From Neobacillus sp. CF12 (GTDB lineage: Bacteria > Bacillota > Bacilli > Bacillales > Cytobacillaceae), in the NCBI RefSeq assembly GCF_030348765.1, contig NZ_JAUCEU010000007.1, positions 1,110,501-1,174,500 of the forward strand: a stretch of 64,000 nucleotides of DNA, written 5' to 3'. Shown piece by piece: positions 42,237 to 51,650 of this stretch. Numbering within the stretch: the first letter of the stretch is position 1; every line of letters starts with the position of its first letter. The translations under genes were made by a program, and so were the position numbers. The notes beneath the pieces were generated by a model. The model worked only from the letters and a program-made list of their open reading frames with translations. It was not told the origin of the DNA and made no database searches.

Positions 42237-42476
42237 TTCATATTCCCCTTTCTATTCGTACGCATCTCTTTGTCTTAAGCAAAAGCATTAAACCCCTTTA
42301 AAATGTTTTTATAATTAAAGCATCGTGTCAAATAACGTTCGAAAGTCCATGATCGTCCATTACAAAAAACAAATAGCGTGAACACTTATAATAATAGTAG
42401 AATATTTAATTTTCATATTGGGAATCCAAGTCAACTTTACATTTTGGCCATCCCAATCTACATAAAGAGTCTCCTA

Positions 42477-42656
42477 CTATACCCCCTTAATACAAATTAA
42501 GAATGAAAAAATAAAAAAGAAGGTCAGAACCCTATCCAAGACCGTTTGATTATGAGTACTTTTTTCATCTTTTGTATTTTTAATAAAAAATACAAAATTA
42601 ATAAAAAGCAGGACTCCAAGAAGAGATGTAATAAACATAAAAAGAAATCCTTCCAT
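42477..42656 (-). CDS. Small two-helix membrane protein
   Basis: The product of about 59 residues has two hydrophobic helices (MEGFLFMFITSLLGVLLFIN and VLDRVLTFFFIFSFLICI) joined by a charged loop, KNTKDEKSTHNQ. No family is recognised. The frame opens at 42680, but GGGGG before the ATG at 42656 and the helix start favour the shorter form. No terminator was seen directly after it. Confidence 0.5.
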   Translation of the reverse strand: MEGFLFMFITSLLGVLLFINFVFFIKNTKDEKSTHNQTVLDRVLTFFFIFSFLICIKGV

Positions 42657-42811
42657 AACATTACCCCCTTTTTTACCCAACCTTCATTTTATTCGCTTTT
42701 AAACAAGAATTTTCCTTTTTCCACCATATAAAGAATAGACAAATGGTATTTAAACTTGTTAAGATGTCTAATAACATAATTCATTTTTTATTAAAAAAGG
42801 AGCTACACATA

Positions 42812-43195
42812 ATGTTTTTAACCAAGCTTCAACAAGAGGAGAAAGAAGCGTTTCTAGAGTTAGCCTATTTAATGGCCACGATTGATGGGAAATTCTCGGT
42901 TTTTGAAAATCCAGTTATTGCGAAGTATCAAAAGGAAATGGATCTTGAAGATTATAAAATCAAAGGCGTAGCGATAGATGATATTCTTAAGGTTTTTAAA
43001 GAAGAACGCTCCAAACATATTGTACTAACTGAAATTCTTCGACTAGTCTATTCAGATGGAATTGTTCATGAAAATGAACAAGAATCAATCACTTTAATTA
43101 AAAAACACTTTGGCTTCGACGCCAATAAGTATGCTACCTTCAAAGACTGGATCGTAGGAATAAAAGAATTAGCGAATTATCCGGAGCATGAATAA
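42812..43195 (+). CDS. TerB-like helical domain protein
   Basis: The 127-residue protein reads MFLTKLQQEEKEAFLELAYL, then MATIDGKFSVFE and ILRLVYSDGIVHENEQESI. These two acidic loops at the end of helices are the TerB/tellurite-resistance-type pattern that can bind metal ions. Stand-alone TerB-like proteins have no clear function. The frame opens upstream at 42743, but AAGGAG before the ATG at 42812 decides the start. A strong terminator follows. Confidence 0.75.
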   Translation: MFLTKLQQEEKEAFLELAYLMATIDGKFSVFENPVIAKYQKEMDLEDYKIKGVAIDDILKVFKEERSKHIVLTEILRLVYSDGIVHENEQESITLIKKHFGFDANKYATFKDWIVGIKELANYPEHE

Positions 43196-43200
43196 ATAAC

Positions 43201-43240
43201 ATGAGAAAAAGCAACGCTCCATGTCGTTGCTTTTTCTCAT
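43201..43240. terminator. Strong bidirectional terminator
   Basis: ATGAGAAAAAGCAACG pairs perfectly with CGTTGCTTTTTCTCAT around an 8-nt loop; it overlaps the stop of the convergent CoxG-like gene. Confidence 0.9.
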
Positions 43241-43704
43241 TTTCGACTTTTACGCGATAGATAAAGGTTTTTCTTTATTTCTTTTTCAAGACTTAGGAAA
43301 AATCTCTCTATTCCCTTGTTTGCTCCGCCGTTGATAGCACGCTCTGCAATCCCAGACAGTGTGCCAGTTACTTTCACTTCAGCCTGAATAGTGAGTTGAG
43401 TGCTGCCTTGATGTTCATTAAAGAATAAATGCGCATTTCCGCTAACTTCCCCTAAATTCCCTTTTCCTTGCAGGAGCAAATGACAATAAGATGATGCCTG
43501 TTCTTTTTCAATCCTAACCTCGAGTGTAAATAAATCCTTCAGTGGACCTATGTTCATGTTAATTTCAGATTGATATAATCCAGGTGTCCTTTGGGAAATT
43601 GTTCTGCAGTTTGGGATTGCGTTACCTAGAACTTTTTCATCCTTGATGTACTTCCAGACAATTTTCCTCGGCAAACCAAAAGTATGTTGGTATTCAATTT
43701 TCAA
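43237..43704 (-). CDS. CoxG-like SRPBCC family protein
   Basis: The 155-residue protein has the CoxG-type layout: PRKIVWKYIKDEKVLGNAIPNC at the start, a central strand GPLKDLFTLEVRI, GTLSGIAERAINGGANKGIERF near the end. In carbon monoxide dehydrogenase operons CoxG helps anchor the enzyme, but most stand-alone members have unknown ligands. No CO dehydrogenase genes are present. The start is TTG with GGAGGGGA six bases upstream. Confidence 0.8.
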   Translation of the reverse strand: MKIEYQHTFGLPRKIVWKYIKDEKVLGNAIPNCRTISQRTPGLYQSEINMNIGPLKDLFTLEVRIEKEQASSYCHLLLQGKGNLGEVSGNAHLFFNEHQGSTQLTIQAEVKVTGTLSGIAERAINGGANKGIERFFLSLEKEIKKNLYLSRKSRK

Positions 43705-43810
43705 AGGATCCCCTCCATTTTGAAGGTCTTAAAAGATAAAATACCTATTTTAACTAATATTCAATACACACATGAATATTCAAAATTTATTTTTTGAGAC
43801 TTGAATAAAT

Positions 43811-43832
43811 GCGATGACAGCATCGTCATCGC
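43811..43832 (-). terminator. Hairpin after the TPR-type gene
   Basis: GCGATGAC pairs perfectly with GTCATCGC around a 6-nt loop; on the minus strand ATTTATTC follows, so it is a probable terminator. Confidence 0.6.
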
Positions 43833-43837
43833 ATATT

Positions 43838-44866
43838 TTAACGATATTCAATTTCCTCATCCACTCGATACATGATATAAAAAGGATACGATCCGTCATA
43901 ATAATATGCAGTTTCCTCTTGGTATCTTGTGCGTTGTATTAACGGAGGAAATCCTCGATTAATCATTCTGTTTCTTAACCGATTCACAGACTGTATATAG
44001 GTGTTAGGTCTAATGGTATCGACAACAGAGAAATCATGTCTTGTAGCTGGATGCTCTTCTGAACTTTTTAATAGGTAATAACCGAGCATATATCCTTGGT
44101 CCTGCGTGAGGGTAACCTCCTCATCCTCAAATACGGCAATAATCGTCCGATCACTGAAATATACTAGTAGTGTTTCTGGAGGTGGAGATGAAATTAATTT
44201 TTCACATTCCGCTTTTGAACAAGTGTCAGTCACATCTTTACCAATCTTATAAAAAGCATTTCGCAGCAAATATTTATCATTTTCAATTAAACTGCTAAAC
44301 AATGGAGACAATTCCTGATTCGGTATTTCAAAAGTCTTAACAAGAGGTAATTGATTCATTTTTTCATATGTTTCCTTCGCAATATGCAGAGCGCAATTTG
44401 TCAAATAAAGATGGGCATTTAACTGCTGCTGTTCATTAAGTTGATAAAGATGCTGTTTCTGGTATTGATCATGGTCTATTGCATGTTGGAAATACTGAAT
44501 CGCGTTTGCATATTCATTATACTTATAAGACAAAAAACCTAGACGATAAGAAGCCAATGGATTTCTTTTATCGTATAGTAAGGCTTCCTCCAGACAACTC
44601 CGAGCCAAATAATCATCTTTTTGGTATTCCGTTTTCAAATACGTTCCATAGTGGATGAGAGAGTAAATCAATTTCCTTTTTACATAATCGAGTGAACTTT
44701 GATAGTCCTCAATATTTTGGCTGACAAACTGGGAGAGTTTTCGGTACATTTCCCTATACAAGTCAATTTTCATGGAATAATTTGAATATCCATATTCCCT
44801 CTCCTGCTCATTCAGTTCTTCTTCAATTTCCTCTAATTCTTCAATTGATTTATCCCGTAAACTCAT
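43838..44866 (-). CDS. Hypothetical TPR-like protein with C-terminal winged-helix-like region
   Basis: The 342-residue protein begins with an acidic coiled-coil helix (SIEELEEIEEELNEQEREYG) and has TPR-like helices around residues 75-165 (ARSCLEEALLYDKRNPLASY, YANAIQYFQHAIDHDQ). A C-terminal region, YIQSVNRLRNRMINRGFPPL, could be the recognition part of an OmpR-like winged helix. No family is firmly recognised. The combination suggests a peptide- or partner-sensing regulator, which is inference. GGGAGG precedes the ATG. Confidence 0.55.
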   Translation of the reverse strand: MSLRDKSIEELEEIEEELNEQEREYGYSNYSMKIDLYREMYRKLSQFVSQNIEDYQSSLDYVKRKLIYSLIHYGTYLKTEYQKDDYLARSCLEEALLYDKRNPLASYRLGFLSYKYNEYANAIQYFQHAIDHDQYQKQHLYQLNEQQQLNAHLYLTNCALHIAKETYEKMNQLPLVKTFEIPNQELSPLFSSLIENDKYLLRNAFYKIGKDVTDTCSKAECEKLISSPPPETLLVYFSDRTIIAVFEDEEVTLTQDQGYMLGYYLLKSSEEHPATRHDFSVVDTIRPNTYIQSVNRLRNRMINRGFPPLIQRTRYQEETAYYYDGSYPFYIMYRVDEEIEYR

Positions 44867-44891
44867 TTTCCTCCCTCCCTTCTATGAAATG

Positions 44892-45257
44892 TCAGATCCA
44901 CTCTAGCAATTCAATGCGGTTACCAAAGGGATCGGATGTATAGAAACGATTAGCTCCCGGAAGATTATTGTCTTCAACTACTTCTAATCCATTTTCAATT
45001 AAATGTTTCTTCAATGTTTCGATATTTTCTATCTCAAAGGCAGGATGTGCCTTTTTCGCCGGAGCAAAAGGCTCTTCCACGCCAATATGTACTTGTGTAC
45101 TTCCATTTCGAAACCAAACACCGCCGCGCTTCTTCAATTGTGCTGGTTTTTCCATTTCCTCAAATCCTAATATATCGATAAAAAACTTCCTTGCAGCATC
45201 TTCACACCCCTTAGGAGCCGCTAGTTGAATGTGATCAATGGCTTTAAAACGATACAT
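44892..45257 (-). CDS. VOC-family (glyoxalase/fosfomycin-resistance-like) protein
   Basis: The 121-residue protein reads MYRFKAIDHIQLAAPKGCED, then HIGVEEPFAPAKKAHPAFEI, and ends RFYTSDPFGNRIELLEW. The metal ligands expected for this family are His9 or its neighbours, the central His and the final Glu. The specific reaction is unknown. The frame opens at 45398 inside the catalase terminator, so the ATG at 45257 with GGAAGGTG upstream is the credible start. Confidence 0.85.
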   Translation of the reverse strand: MYRFKAIDHIQLAAPKGCEDAARKFFIDILGFEEMEKPAQLKKRGGVWFRNGSTQVHIGVEEPFAPAKKAHPAFEIENIETLKKHLIENGLEVVEDNNLPGANRFYTSDPFGNRIELLEWI

Positions 45258-45365
45258 AAAATAAACACCTTCCCTTAAAATGAATGTTTTATTAAATACA
45301 ATTTTCGCCACAACTTGATAAAATCCTTCTATCTTGCCTATCAAATCACTTCGCCAATAAATCAC

Positions 45366-45397
45366 AAAAATGGCCGAACTCACCAAGAGTTCGGCCA
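45366..45397 (-). terminator. Catalase gene terminator
   Basis: On the minus strand TGGCCGAACTC pairs perfectly with GAGTTCGGCCA around a 5-nt loop, followed by TTTTTG. Confidence 0.9.
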
Positions 45398-45404
45398 TCC
45401 TATA

Positions 45405-46991
45405 TTAATATGGGTCTGCTTCATGTCCCATTTGTTGTGCCTTATTGGTCGCCTCATCAGCGGCAGCACTGCTTGTATGGGTAGTTTCCTTCCTCATCTC
45501 CACTGCCTTCGCTACTCCGTCGCTTATCCGTTTACCATAATCCTCGTCTGCGTTAGTAAAGTACTCAATCATTTTATTCTGAATTTCAGGTCTGCAGACT
45601 TTAAGCGCGTCGACTAGGTTGCTTATGAGTTCTTCTCTTTCCCAGTCTTCAAAGTTCCTGTACGTATCGCCTGCTTGTCCAAAATCATTGGTACGGTCAA
45701 TTTTTTCACGAACCAATTTATCATTGTAGTGTGGTTCGTGTACTTTCCCTACCTGTTCCGCTTCCTTTAAGCCTCCGATAACTGAAGGCTCATAGTTTAC
45801 GTGTGGATTTTGACCCGAATCTACATGATAAGACATTTGGCCGCCCCGCTGATTGGTTGCAACCCGCTTCTTAGGAGCATTAATTGGAAGTTGTAAATAA
45901 TTCGTACCTACGCGGTATCGCTGTGTATCTGAATAGGAAAAAGTTCTGCCTTGAAGCATTTTATCATCAGAAAAATCTAATCCGTCTACCAATACTCCTG
46001 TACCAAACGCTGCCTGCTCCACTTCATTGAAATAATTTTCCGGATTTTTGTTTAATACCATTTTTCCTACCTTTAAGAATGGAAACTTGTCTGTTGGCCA
46101 CAATTTGGTGTCATCTAACGGATCAAAATCCAATTCAGGATGGTAATCATCGCTCATAATTTGAACACAAAGCTCCCACTCAGGATAATCACCATTCTCA
46201 ATGGCCTCATATAAATCCTGGGTAGCATGGCTAACACTTTTAGCTTGTATTTGCGATGCTTCCTTTTGGGTAAGATTCTTAATCCCTTGTTTCAACGGTT
46301 CCCAGTGGTACTTAATTAAAACAGCCTCACCGTCCTTGTTCACCCATTTATATGTATTTACACCTGAGCCCTGCATTTGGCGATAATTCGCAGGAATTCC
46401 CCATGGAGAGAAAAGAAATGTAACCATATGTGTAGCTTCTGGTGTCCGAGAGAGAAAATCAAACATCCGTTCAGGATTACTTAAATTTGACACTGGATCG
46501 GGCTTAAACGCATGAATCATGTCAGGAAACTTCATCGCATCACGAATAAAGAATATTTTAAGATTATTCCCCACAAGATCCCAGTTTCCATCCTCCGTAT
46601 AAAACTTCACCGCAAAGCCCCTAGGGTCACGTTCAGTTTCTGGTGATTCCATCGCGCCGGCTACCGTCGAAAAACGAACAAAAACCGGAGTGCGTTTTCC
46701 CTTTTCTTGGAATAGCTTTGCTCTTGTATATTTGGCGATATCCTCATTACCAACCTTACCATAAGCCTCAAAGAATCCATGCGCACCAGCTCCGCGTGCA
46801 TGAACCACCCGCTCTGGCACTCTCTCACGGTCAAAATGAGATATTTTTTCAATAAAATCATAATTTTCTAGTGTTGATGGTCCTCGGTTTCCAACGGTTC
46901 TAATATTTTGGTTATCTGTTACAGGATGACCTTGGCGATTTGTTAATGAGTTTGCACTTTCACCTGTCCCCCGCCCATTGTTGTCTTCCAT
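45405..46991 (-). CDS. Monofunctional heme catalase
   Basis: The 528-residue protein has the distal His64 in [12 protein letters not shown], the distal Asn in [13 protein letters not shown] and the proximal heme-tyrosine region [15 protein letters not shown]. It breaks down hydrogen peroxide in the cytoplasm. The length fits the small-subunit catalases with a short C-terminal extension (about 25 residues, ending QMGHEADPY). Whether it is a vegetative KatA or a forespore KatX counterpart cannot be told from the sequence. No PerR-type box was visible upstream. GGAGGG precedes the ATG. Confidence 0.95.
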   Translation of the reverse strand: MEDNNGRGTGESANSLTNRQGHPVTDNQNIRTVGNRGPSTLENYDFIEKISHFDRERVPERVVHARGAGAHGFFEAYGKVGNEDIAKYTRAKLFQEKGKRTPVFVRFSTVAGAMESPETERDPRGFAVKFYTEDGNWDLVGNNLKIFFIRDAMKFPDMIHAFKPDPVSNLSNPERMFDFLSRTPEATHMVTFLFSPWGIPANYRQMQGSGVNTYKWVNKDGEAVLIKYHWEPLKQGIKNLTQKEASQIQAKSVSHATQDLYEAIENGDYPEWELCVQIMSDDYHPELDFDPLDDTKLWPTDKFPFLKVGKMVLNKNPENYFNEVEQAAFGTGVLVDGLDFSDDKMLQGRTFSYSDTQRYRVGTNYLQLPINAPKKRVATNQRGGQMSYHVDSGQNPHVNYEPSVIGGLKEAEQVGKVHEPHYNDKLVREKIDRTNDFGQAGDTYRNFEDWEREELISNLVDALKVCRPEIQNKMIEYFTNADEDYGKRISDGVAKAVEMRKETTHTSSAAADEATNKAQQMGHEADPY

Positions 46992-47055
46992 TTTATCCCT
47001 CCATTGCTAAAAAATAATACTATTTATTTATTTCCAGTTTCACTTTTTATATGTA

Positions 47056-47091
47056 CACAAAAAGGGCCGGTGTTTTACGACCAGCCCTTTC
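47056..47091 (-). terminator. Terminator after the penicillin-binding protein gene
   Basis: On the minus strand AAAGGGCTGGT pairs, with one mismatch, with ACCGGCCCTTT around an 8-nt loop, and TTGTG follows a T-run. Confidence 0.8.
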
Positions 47092-47115
47092 AAGAAAATC
47101 ATCAAAAATCAGATA

Positions 47116-49233
47116 TTATTCATCCTCATCTTCTTCATTTTCGTCGTCTTCATCTTCATCATCATTATTTTTATCCTTATCTTTTTTCCCCTTATTTTTT
47201 TCCTTCCCCTTCCCTTTGTTTTTTTCTTTTTCGTTCTTAGCCTTTTCCTCTTTTTCTTTTTCTTTTCTAGCCTTTTCTTGTTTTTCTTTTATCTTTTTAA
47301 TTTCGTTCTTATATTTTTTCTCAACACTTGATAAGGCAAATTTCTCGTCAGAAAGCTCTGATTTTGATTTCTCTACTATTGCTTTAAAAATGACTGGCGT
47401 GGTCCCACTGCTTGATGTGTCTAGATAGTGATTTTCATCCGTTTGGTCGTAGCCTAACCAGACCGCTCCGACAATGTCAGGGGTATAACCAACAAACCAA
47501 TGATCCTTCGTTCCACCGTCATTCGCAAACGGCAGCTGCGTTGATCCTGTTTTACCAGCTACATCAATGCCATTCATGAAAGCCTTCTTCCCAGTACCCT
47601 CCTTTACAACACCTTTTAGCATGTAGGTGATTTTTTGTGCAACTTCAGGTTTTGTCACTGTAGTCGATTTACTCTTCCATTTCGCAATAACCTTTCCATC
47701 TGCGTCTTCTATTTTTTGAATAGAATGAGCCTCTACCATTGTTCCGTTATTGGCAAATGCGGAGTAGGCTTGTGCCATAAATAATGGCGAAGTTCCTTCG
47801 TTCATACCTCCAAGTGCAATCCCGAGTGAATGGTCTTCTTCTTGTAAAGGAATACCGAATGTTTCCACTTTCTTCGTACCCTTTTCCAATCCGATTTGAT
47901 TTAATAACCAAACTGGAGGAACATTGTAGGAATTCACAACTGCGTCATACATCGTGACCTCGCCGCGATATTGCTTATCATAATTCTTAGGCTGGTAGCC
48001 ACCGATATTAAGAGGTCTATCTTCTAACAGATCAAAGACTTCATAGCCTTGTTCTATTGCAGGGGTATAAACAGCTAATGGTTTCATGGTCGAACCTGGC
48101 TGTCTAATTAATTGTGTGGCATGATTAAACCCTAGAAAGGTATGTTCGCCTCTACCTCCAACAAGTGCTTGTATACCTCCACTTTCAGGTTCAATGAAAA
48201 CGGCCCCGCTTTGGAGCAGTTGATCGTCTGGACTCGCTGGGAAAAGATTTTCATTCTGATAGACTTCTTCTGTCGCCTTCTGAATGGTTGGATTTAATTC
48301 TGTAAAAATATGAAGACCACCAGAAAGAACTTCGTTTTTCGTTAGTTTATATTTCTTCATTGCTTCCTCTATTATATGGTCCACATAATAAGGGTATTTG
48401 CCATCATACTCGTCATCTACTTTTTCTTCATTTAATACCACTGGCTGTTCTTTTGCTTTTTCAACATCTGTTTTACTAATGTATCCTTCCTTTTCCATCA
48501 AAGATAAAACGAGATTCCTGCGCTCAACTGATTTCTCCATATTCTTAAATGGTGAAAGTATCGATGGAGCTTTAATTAGCCCAGCAAGCATCGCCGACTC
48601 ACTTAAGGTTAATTCACTAGCCTCTTTTCCAAAATAGGTTTTAGCAGCCCTTTGGATACCCCATGCACCCTCGCCAAAATAGATCTGATTTAAGTATCTC
48701 TCCATGATTTCGTCTTTGGAGTAAGTACGTTCAATTTTCTTCGTGATAATTAGTTCCTTCACTTTTCGAGTATACGTCCGTTCATGTGTCAAAAATGCAT
48801 TCTTGGCCAGCTGCTGGGTAACAGTACTCCCGCCTGCAACAATGTCACCACTCAACATGTTTTTAAACATAGCCTTCATAATCGCAAAATAATTGATTCC
48901 ATGATGCTTGTAGAAACGTTGATCCTCAGTTGCTATCACAGCATGGATGACCTCTTTTGGGATTTGTTTGATCGCTACTCCTTCAATACTGGTGTTTGAA
49001 ACCTTGCTTGCAATCTCCCCATTTCGGTCGTAGATAATGGTTGGCTGTGGCGCAGGCTTATTTAATTTACTGACATCACTGGTCCAAATAAAGATATTTA
49101 CAATCAGTAAGCCACATAAAGCGGCAATGATTCCTGCAATCATTAACTTTTTAACCAAACCCTTTTTAAAAAACTGACTCCAATCACGTTGTTTAGACGC
49201 ATTTCTTTTCTGTCTTCGTTCCATTCGTCCCAC
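47116..49233 (-). CDS. Class A penicillin-binding protein (PbpF/PbpG-like) with a highly charged tail
   Basis: The 705-residue protein has one membrane anchor (residues about 30-52), a glycosyltransferase domain with Glu103 in ATEDQRFYKHHG, and a transpeptidase domain with Ser381 and Lys384 (STMK), SYN at 435-437 and KTG at 561-563. It polymerises and cross-links peptidoglycan outside the membrane. The last ~65 residues are almost only Lys, Glu, Asp and Asn: a Lys/Glu run followed by a strongly acidic end. B. subtilis PbpF lacks such a long tail to my knowledge. The start is GTG at 49233 or ATG at 49224. Confidence 0.92.
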   Translation of the reverse strand: MGRMERRQKRNASKQRDWSQFFKKGLVKKLMIAGIIAALCGLLIVNIFIWTSDVSKLNKPAPQPTIIYDRNGEIASKVSNTSIEGVAIKQIPKEVIHAVIATEDQRFYKHHGINYFAIMKAMFKNMLSGDIVAGGSTVTQQLAKNAFLTHERTYTRKVKELIITKKIERTYSKDEIMERYLNQIYFGEGAWGIQRAAKTYFGKEASELTLSESAMLAGLIKAPSILSPFKNMEKSVERRNLVLSLMEKEGYISKTDVEKAKEQPVVLNEEKVDDEYDGKYPYYVDHIIEEAMKKYKLTKNEVLSGGLHIFTELNPTIQKATEEVYQNENLFPASPDDQLLQSGAVFIEPESGGIQALVGGRGEHTFLGFNHATQLIRQPGSTMKPLAVYTPAIEQGYEVFDLLEDRPLNIGGYQPKNYDKQYRGEVTMYDAVVNSYNVPPVWLLNQIGLEKGTKKVETFGIPLQEEDHSLGIALGGMNEGTSPLFMAQAYSAFANNGTMVEAHSIQKIEDADGKVIAKWKSKSTTVTKPEVAQKITYMLKGVVKEGTGKKAFMNGIDVAGKTGSTQLPFANDGGTKDHWFVGYTPDIVGAVWLGYDQTDENHYLDTSSSGTTPVIFKAIVEKSKSELSDEKFALSSVEKKYKNEIKKIKEKQEKARKEKEKEEKAKNEKEKNKGKGKEKNKGKKDKDKNNDDEDEDDENEEDEDE

Positions 49234-49441
49234 GTCTTAACCACCCTTTAACTCTGATAACTTCTTTATCCTTTTACATATCGTTTCATTTTAAAACGAA
49301 AATCATGAAAGTTAATGAGAAATAAGTCTTACATTTACTAGTACCAAACGCTCAATATTCACAAAAAAGGATAACAGTGATACATATAATCAATAACAAT
49401 GGAAAAGATTGTAGTAGGTATTCAAATTTTGGAGGTAAAGT

Positions 49442-50452
49442 ATGGAGAATGATCGAAAAGTAAAGATAACTTCAGCAGAATTAGCTCAACTTTGGTCGCA
49501 ATATATGAATGACAGTGGAAGTGTTTGTGTCCTAACATTTTTTTTAGCAAAGGTTGAAGACCCTGAAATTAAATCTGTTATTGAATTTGCCTTACGATTA
49601 TCAAAGACACATATAGAAAAATTAACGGTCTTCTTTAATCAAGAGGATTATGCTGTCCCCTATGGTTTTAAAGTAGAAGAAGACGTAGATTTATCTGCTC
49701 CAAAATTATATACAGACAGCTATGTACTTCAGTTTATCCATCAAATGGCGAAGATTGGACTAACCAATTATTCCGCCAGTGTCGGTTCAGCAGTCAGAAC
49801 AGATATTACAGATTATTATAGTGAATGCGTCTCTGAAACCATGCAATTATACAAAGTATCCAAGGACTTATTGTTGGCAAAGGGTCTTTATGTAAGGTCT
49901 CCATTTATTCCTAATGAAAAGGTTGAATTTGTAAATAAACAAGCTTTTCTTTTTGATGTTATTGGTGAAAAAAGACCCTTAATTGTCTCTGAAGTAGGCA
50001 ATCTATATGCAAACATCCAACGAAACATATTAGGTGTAGCTACCCTGATAGGATTTAGTCAGGTCTCAAAGGACAGGGAAGTTACCAAGTTTTTTCTTAG
50101 AGGAATTGACATTGGAAAGAAACATGTTAAGGTATTTGGAGCAAAATTAGAGGAATGTAATTTACCTGTTCCGGCTTCACTTTCTGCAGAAGTAACAACC
50201 AGTACCTCGTACACATTTTCCGATAAACTAATGATGTTCTTTACAACTGGGTTAATTGCATTAAGTATCGGTTATTACGGAACGGGTGTAGCTCAAAGTC
50301 CTCGGATGGATTTGGGGGTCATGTTTAACAGATTATCTTTAGAAGTTCAATTGTATTCAGAGGACGGTTCCAATATAATGATAAACAATAAATGGTTGGA
50401 ACAACCTCCGATGGCTGCAGACCGTGGCGAGTTAGGTACGGAAAAAAAATAA
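49442..50452 (+). CDS. DUF3231 family protein (paralogue 4)
   Basis: The 336-residue protein repeats the two-half design: ITSAELAQLWSQYMNDSGSV and LIVSEVGNLYANIQRNILGV open the halves, SAVRTDITDYYSEC and SPRMDLGVMFNRLS mirror each other, and the end reads NNKWLEQPPMAADR. It is a single-gene unit with GGAGG before the ATG. A short GC-rich hairpin (GCCGGTC/GACCGGC) follows the stop, without a clear T-run. The function is unknown, as for the other three copies. Confidence 0.88.
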   Translation: MENDRKVKITSAELAQLWSQYMNDSGSVCVLTFFLAKVEDPEIKSVIEFALRLSKTHIEKLTVFFNQEDYAVPYGFKVEEDVDLSAPKLYTDSYVLQFIHQMAKIGLTNYSASVGSAVRTDITDYYSECVSETMQLYKVSKDLLLAKGLYVRSPFIPNEKVEFVNKQAFLFDVIGEKRPLIVSEVGNLYANIQRNILGVATLIGFSQVSKDREVTKFFLRGIDIGKKHVKVFGAKLEECNLPVPASLSAEVTTSTSYTFSDKLMMFFTTGLIALSIGYYGTGVAQSPRMDLGVMFNRLSLEVQLYSEDGSNIMINNKWLEQPPMAADRGELGTEKK

Positions 50453-50513
50453 AAGATTAATTAATAAAGCCGGTCTTTATGACCGGCCATACATGTTCAT
50501 TAAGTATAATTCT

Positions 50514-50711
50514 TTATTGCAGCTGTTGGTTTTCTTGTTCCAAATTTCCCTTAATAGTTATGGATTCGATATGTTTGTATTCTTTCTCTAGGTCACTTAA
50601 GGTCCATTCATAAAGATGTCGATCTTCTTTCTTGAATACACCAATTTTAAGCAGTTTATCAATGAGATATTGCCTTCTTTGCTGGACAGCGGTTCGAAGA
50701 ATATTCTTCAT
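50514..50711 (-). CDS. Fur-regulated basic protein A (FbpA) family small protein
   Basis: The 65-residue protein reads LRTAVQQRRQYLIDKLLKIG followed by VFKKEDRHLYEWTLSDLEKEY, the pattern of the FbpA family of Bacillus. In B. subtilis FbpA is a small basic protein of the iron-sparing response, controlled by Fur and working with the small RNA FsrA. I did not find a convincing Fur box upstream here, so iron control is inferred from the family. GGAGG precedes the ATG. Confidence 0.75.
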   Translation of the reverse strand: MKNILRTAVQQRRQYLIDKLLKIGVFKKEDRHLYEWTLSDLEKEYKHIESITIKGNLEQENQQLQ

Positions 50712-50882
50712 ACCATGTCACCTCCAGATTTTTAATGCCTCCTTAACTACCTAATCGATTTTAAACTTTTCCAGATTTTGTGTGTGTCGATATTTAGCAT
50801 ATTTACCTACTCTTAAAGCAAACTTCATCTTAACTTAATAAAAGAAATTAAACTGTATTTTTAATAATGGTCTACCTACACA

Positions 50883-50913
50883 AAAAAGCCCACCTAACAC
50901 TTATTAGGTGGGC
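50883..50913 (-). terminator. Terminator after queE
   Basis: On the minus strand GCCCACCTA and TAGGTGGGC pair perfectly around an 8-nt loop and TTTTTTG follows. Confidence 0.9.
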
Positions 50914-50921
50914 CTTGCTAT

Positions 50922-51650
50922 CTAAACACCGCGTTTATTTCCCCAAAGCAGAGCATGCAATTGAGGCAGTACTCTGACATCGTTTAATTGACTGTCTTCG
51001 ACGACTGAATTAACCAGCCACTCGTATTTAAGCAGCAGCTTTTGTACCAATTCCTGGTTATTGACATTTGTTAGATCATCGTTTCCAACAGAGAGGTAGA
51101 ACGGAATACCTTCATATCTTTTATGAACCATTCTTGCGTATTCTAAATCAGCTTCATCGAATATAACGACTTTTAAACTTACATTGTTTTCAAACTGGTT
51201 TTCATCTAGATTAATAAAAATTGAATCTAAAATATCAAAATTAGTTTCCATTTTTGAACTCGGTGGTTTTGGTGAAATGGTCAGTTCATCAATTTTTAAA
51301 AACCAATCTTGCCATTTGCTTCCCTGTGTTTCAATTCCTATATTAATGTTCTGTTCTTTTAATAAATCAATCAATGAATCTAGGTTTTTCAACAGTGCAG
51401 GATTCCCCCCTGAAATGGTTACAAAGGAGAATTTGTCACCGCCTGCTGACTTTAACTCTGACCATATTTCTTCTGCGGTCATCTGCTTAATATCATCCTT
51501 GGCGCTGCCGTCCCATGTGAAGGCTGAGTCACACCAACTGCACGAGTAATCGCAGCCAGCTGTGCGGACAAACATGGTTTTTTGACCAACGACCATTCCC
51601 TCACCTTGGATGGTAGGCCCGAAAATTTCTAAAACAGGAAGTTTACTCAT
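50922..51650 (-). CDS. queE: 7-carboxy-7-deazaguanine synthase
   Basis: The 242-residue radical-SAM enzyme begins MSKLPVLEIFGPTIQGEG and has CDYSCSWCDSAF, the cluster-binding C-x3-C-x2-C motif, then VTISGGNPAL and the SPKPPSSKM motif typical of QueE. It converts 6-carboxytetrahydropterin to 7-carboxy-7-deazaguanine. The frame opens at 51662, but the ATG at 51650 overlaps the queD stop as ATGA, the classic coupled arrangement, so it is preferred. It is the second gene of the queDE unit, with a terminator after it. Confidence 0.95.
   Translation of the reverse strand: MSKLPVLEIFGPTIQGEGMVVGQKTMFVRTAGCDYSCSWCDSAFTWDGSAKDDIKQMTAEEIWSELKSAGGDKFSFVTISGGNPALLKNLDSLIDLLKEQNINIGIETQGSKWQDWFLKIDELTISPKPPSSKMETNFDILDSIFINLDENQFENNVSLKVVIFDEADLEYARMVHKRYEGIPFYLSVGNDDLTNVNNQELVQKLLLKYEWLVNSVVEDSQLNDVRVLPQLHALLWGNKRGV

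Noticed and set aside
46992..47050. PerR box upstream of the catalase gene
   Set aside because: AT-rich sequence is present, but no TTATAATNATTATAA-type palindrome.
47051..47428. Serine/phenylalanine-rich plus-strand frame
   Set aside because: It is the antisense shadow of the Lys/Glu/Asp-rich tail of the penicillin-binding protein.
50712..50880. Fur box upstream of the FbpA-family gene
   Set aside because: No convincing GATAATGATTATC-like palindrome could be found.
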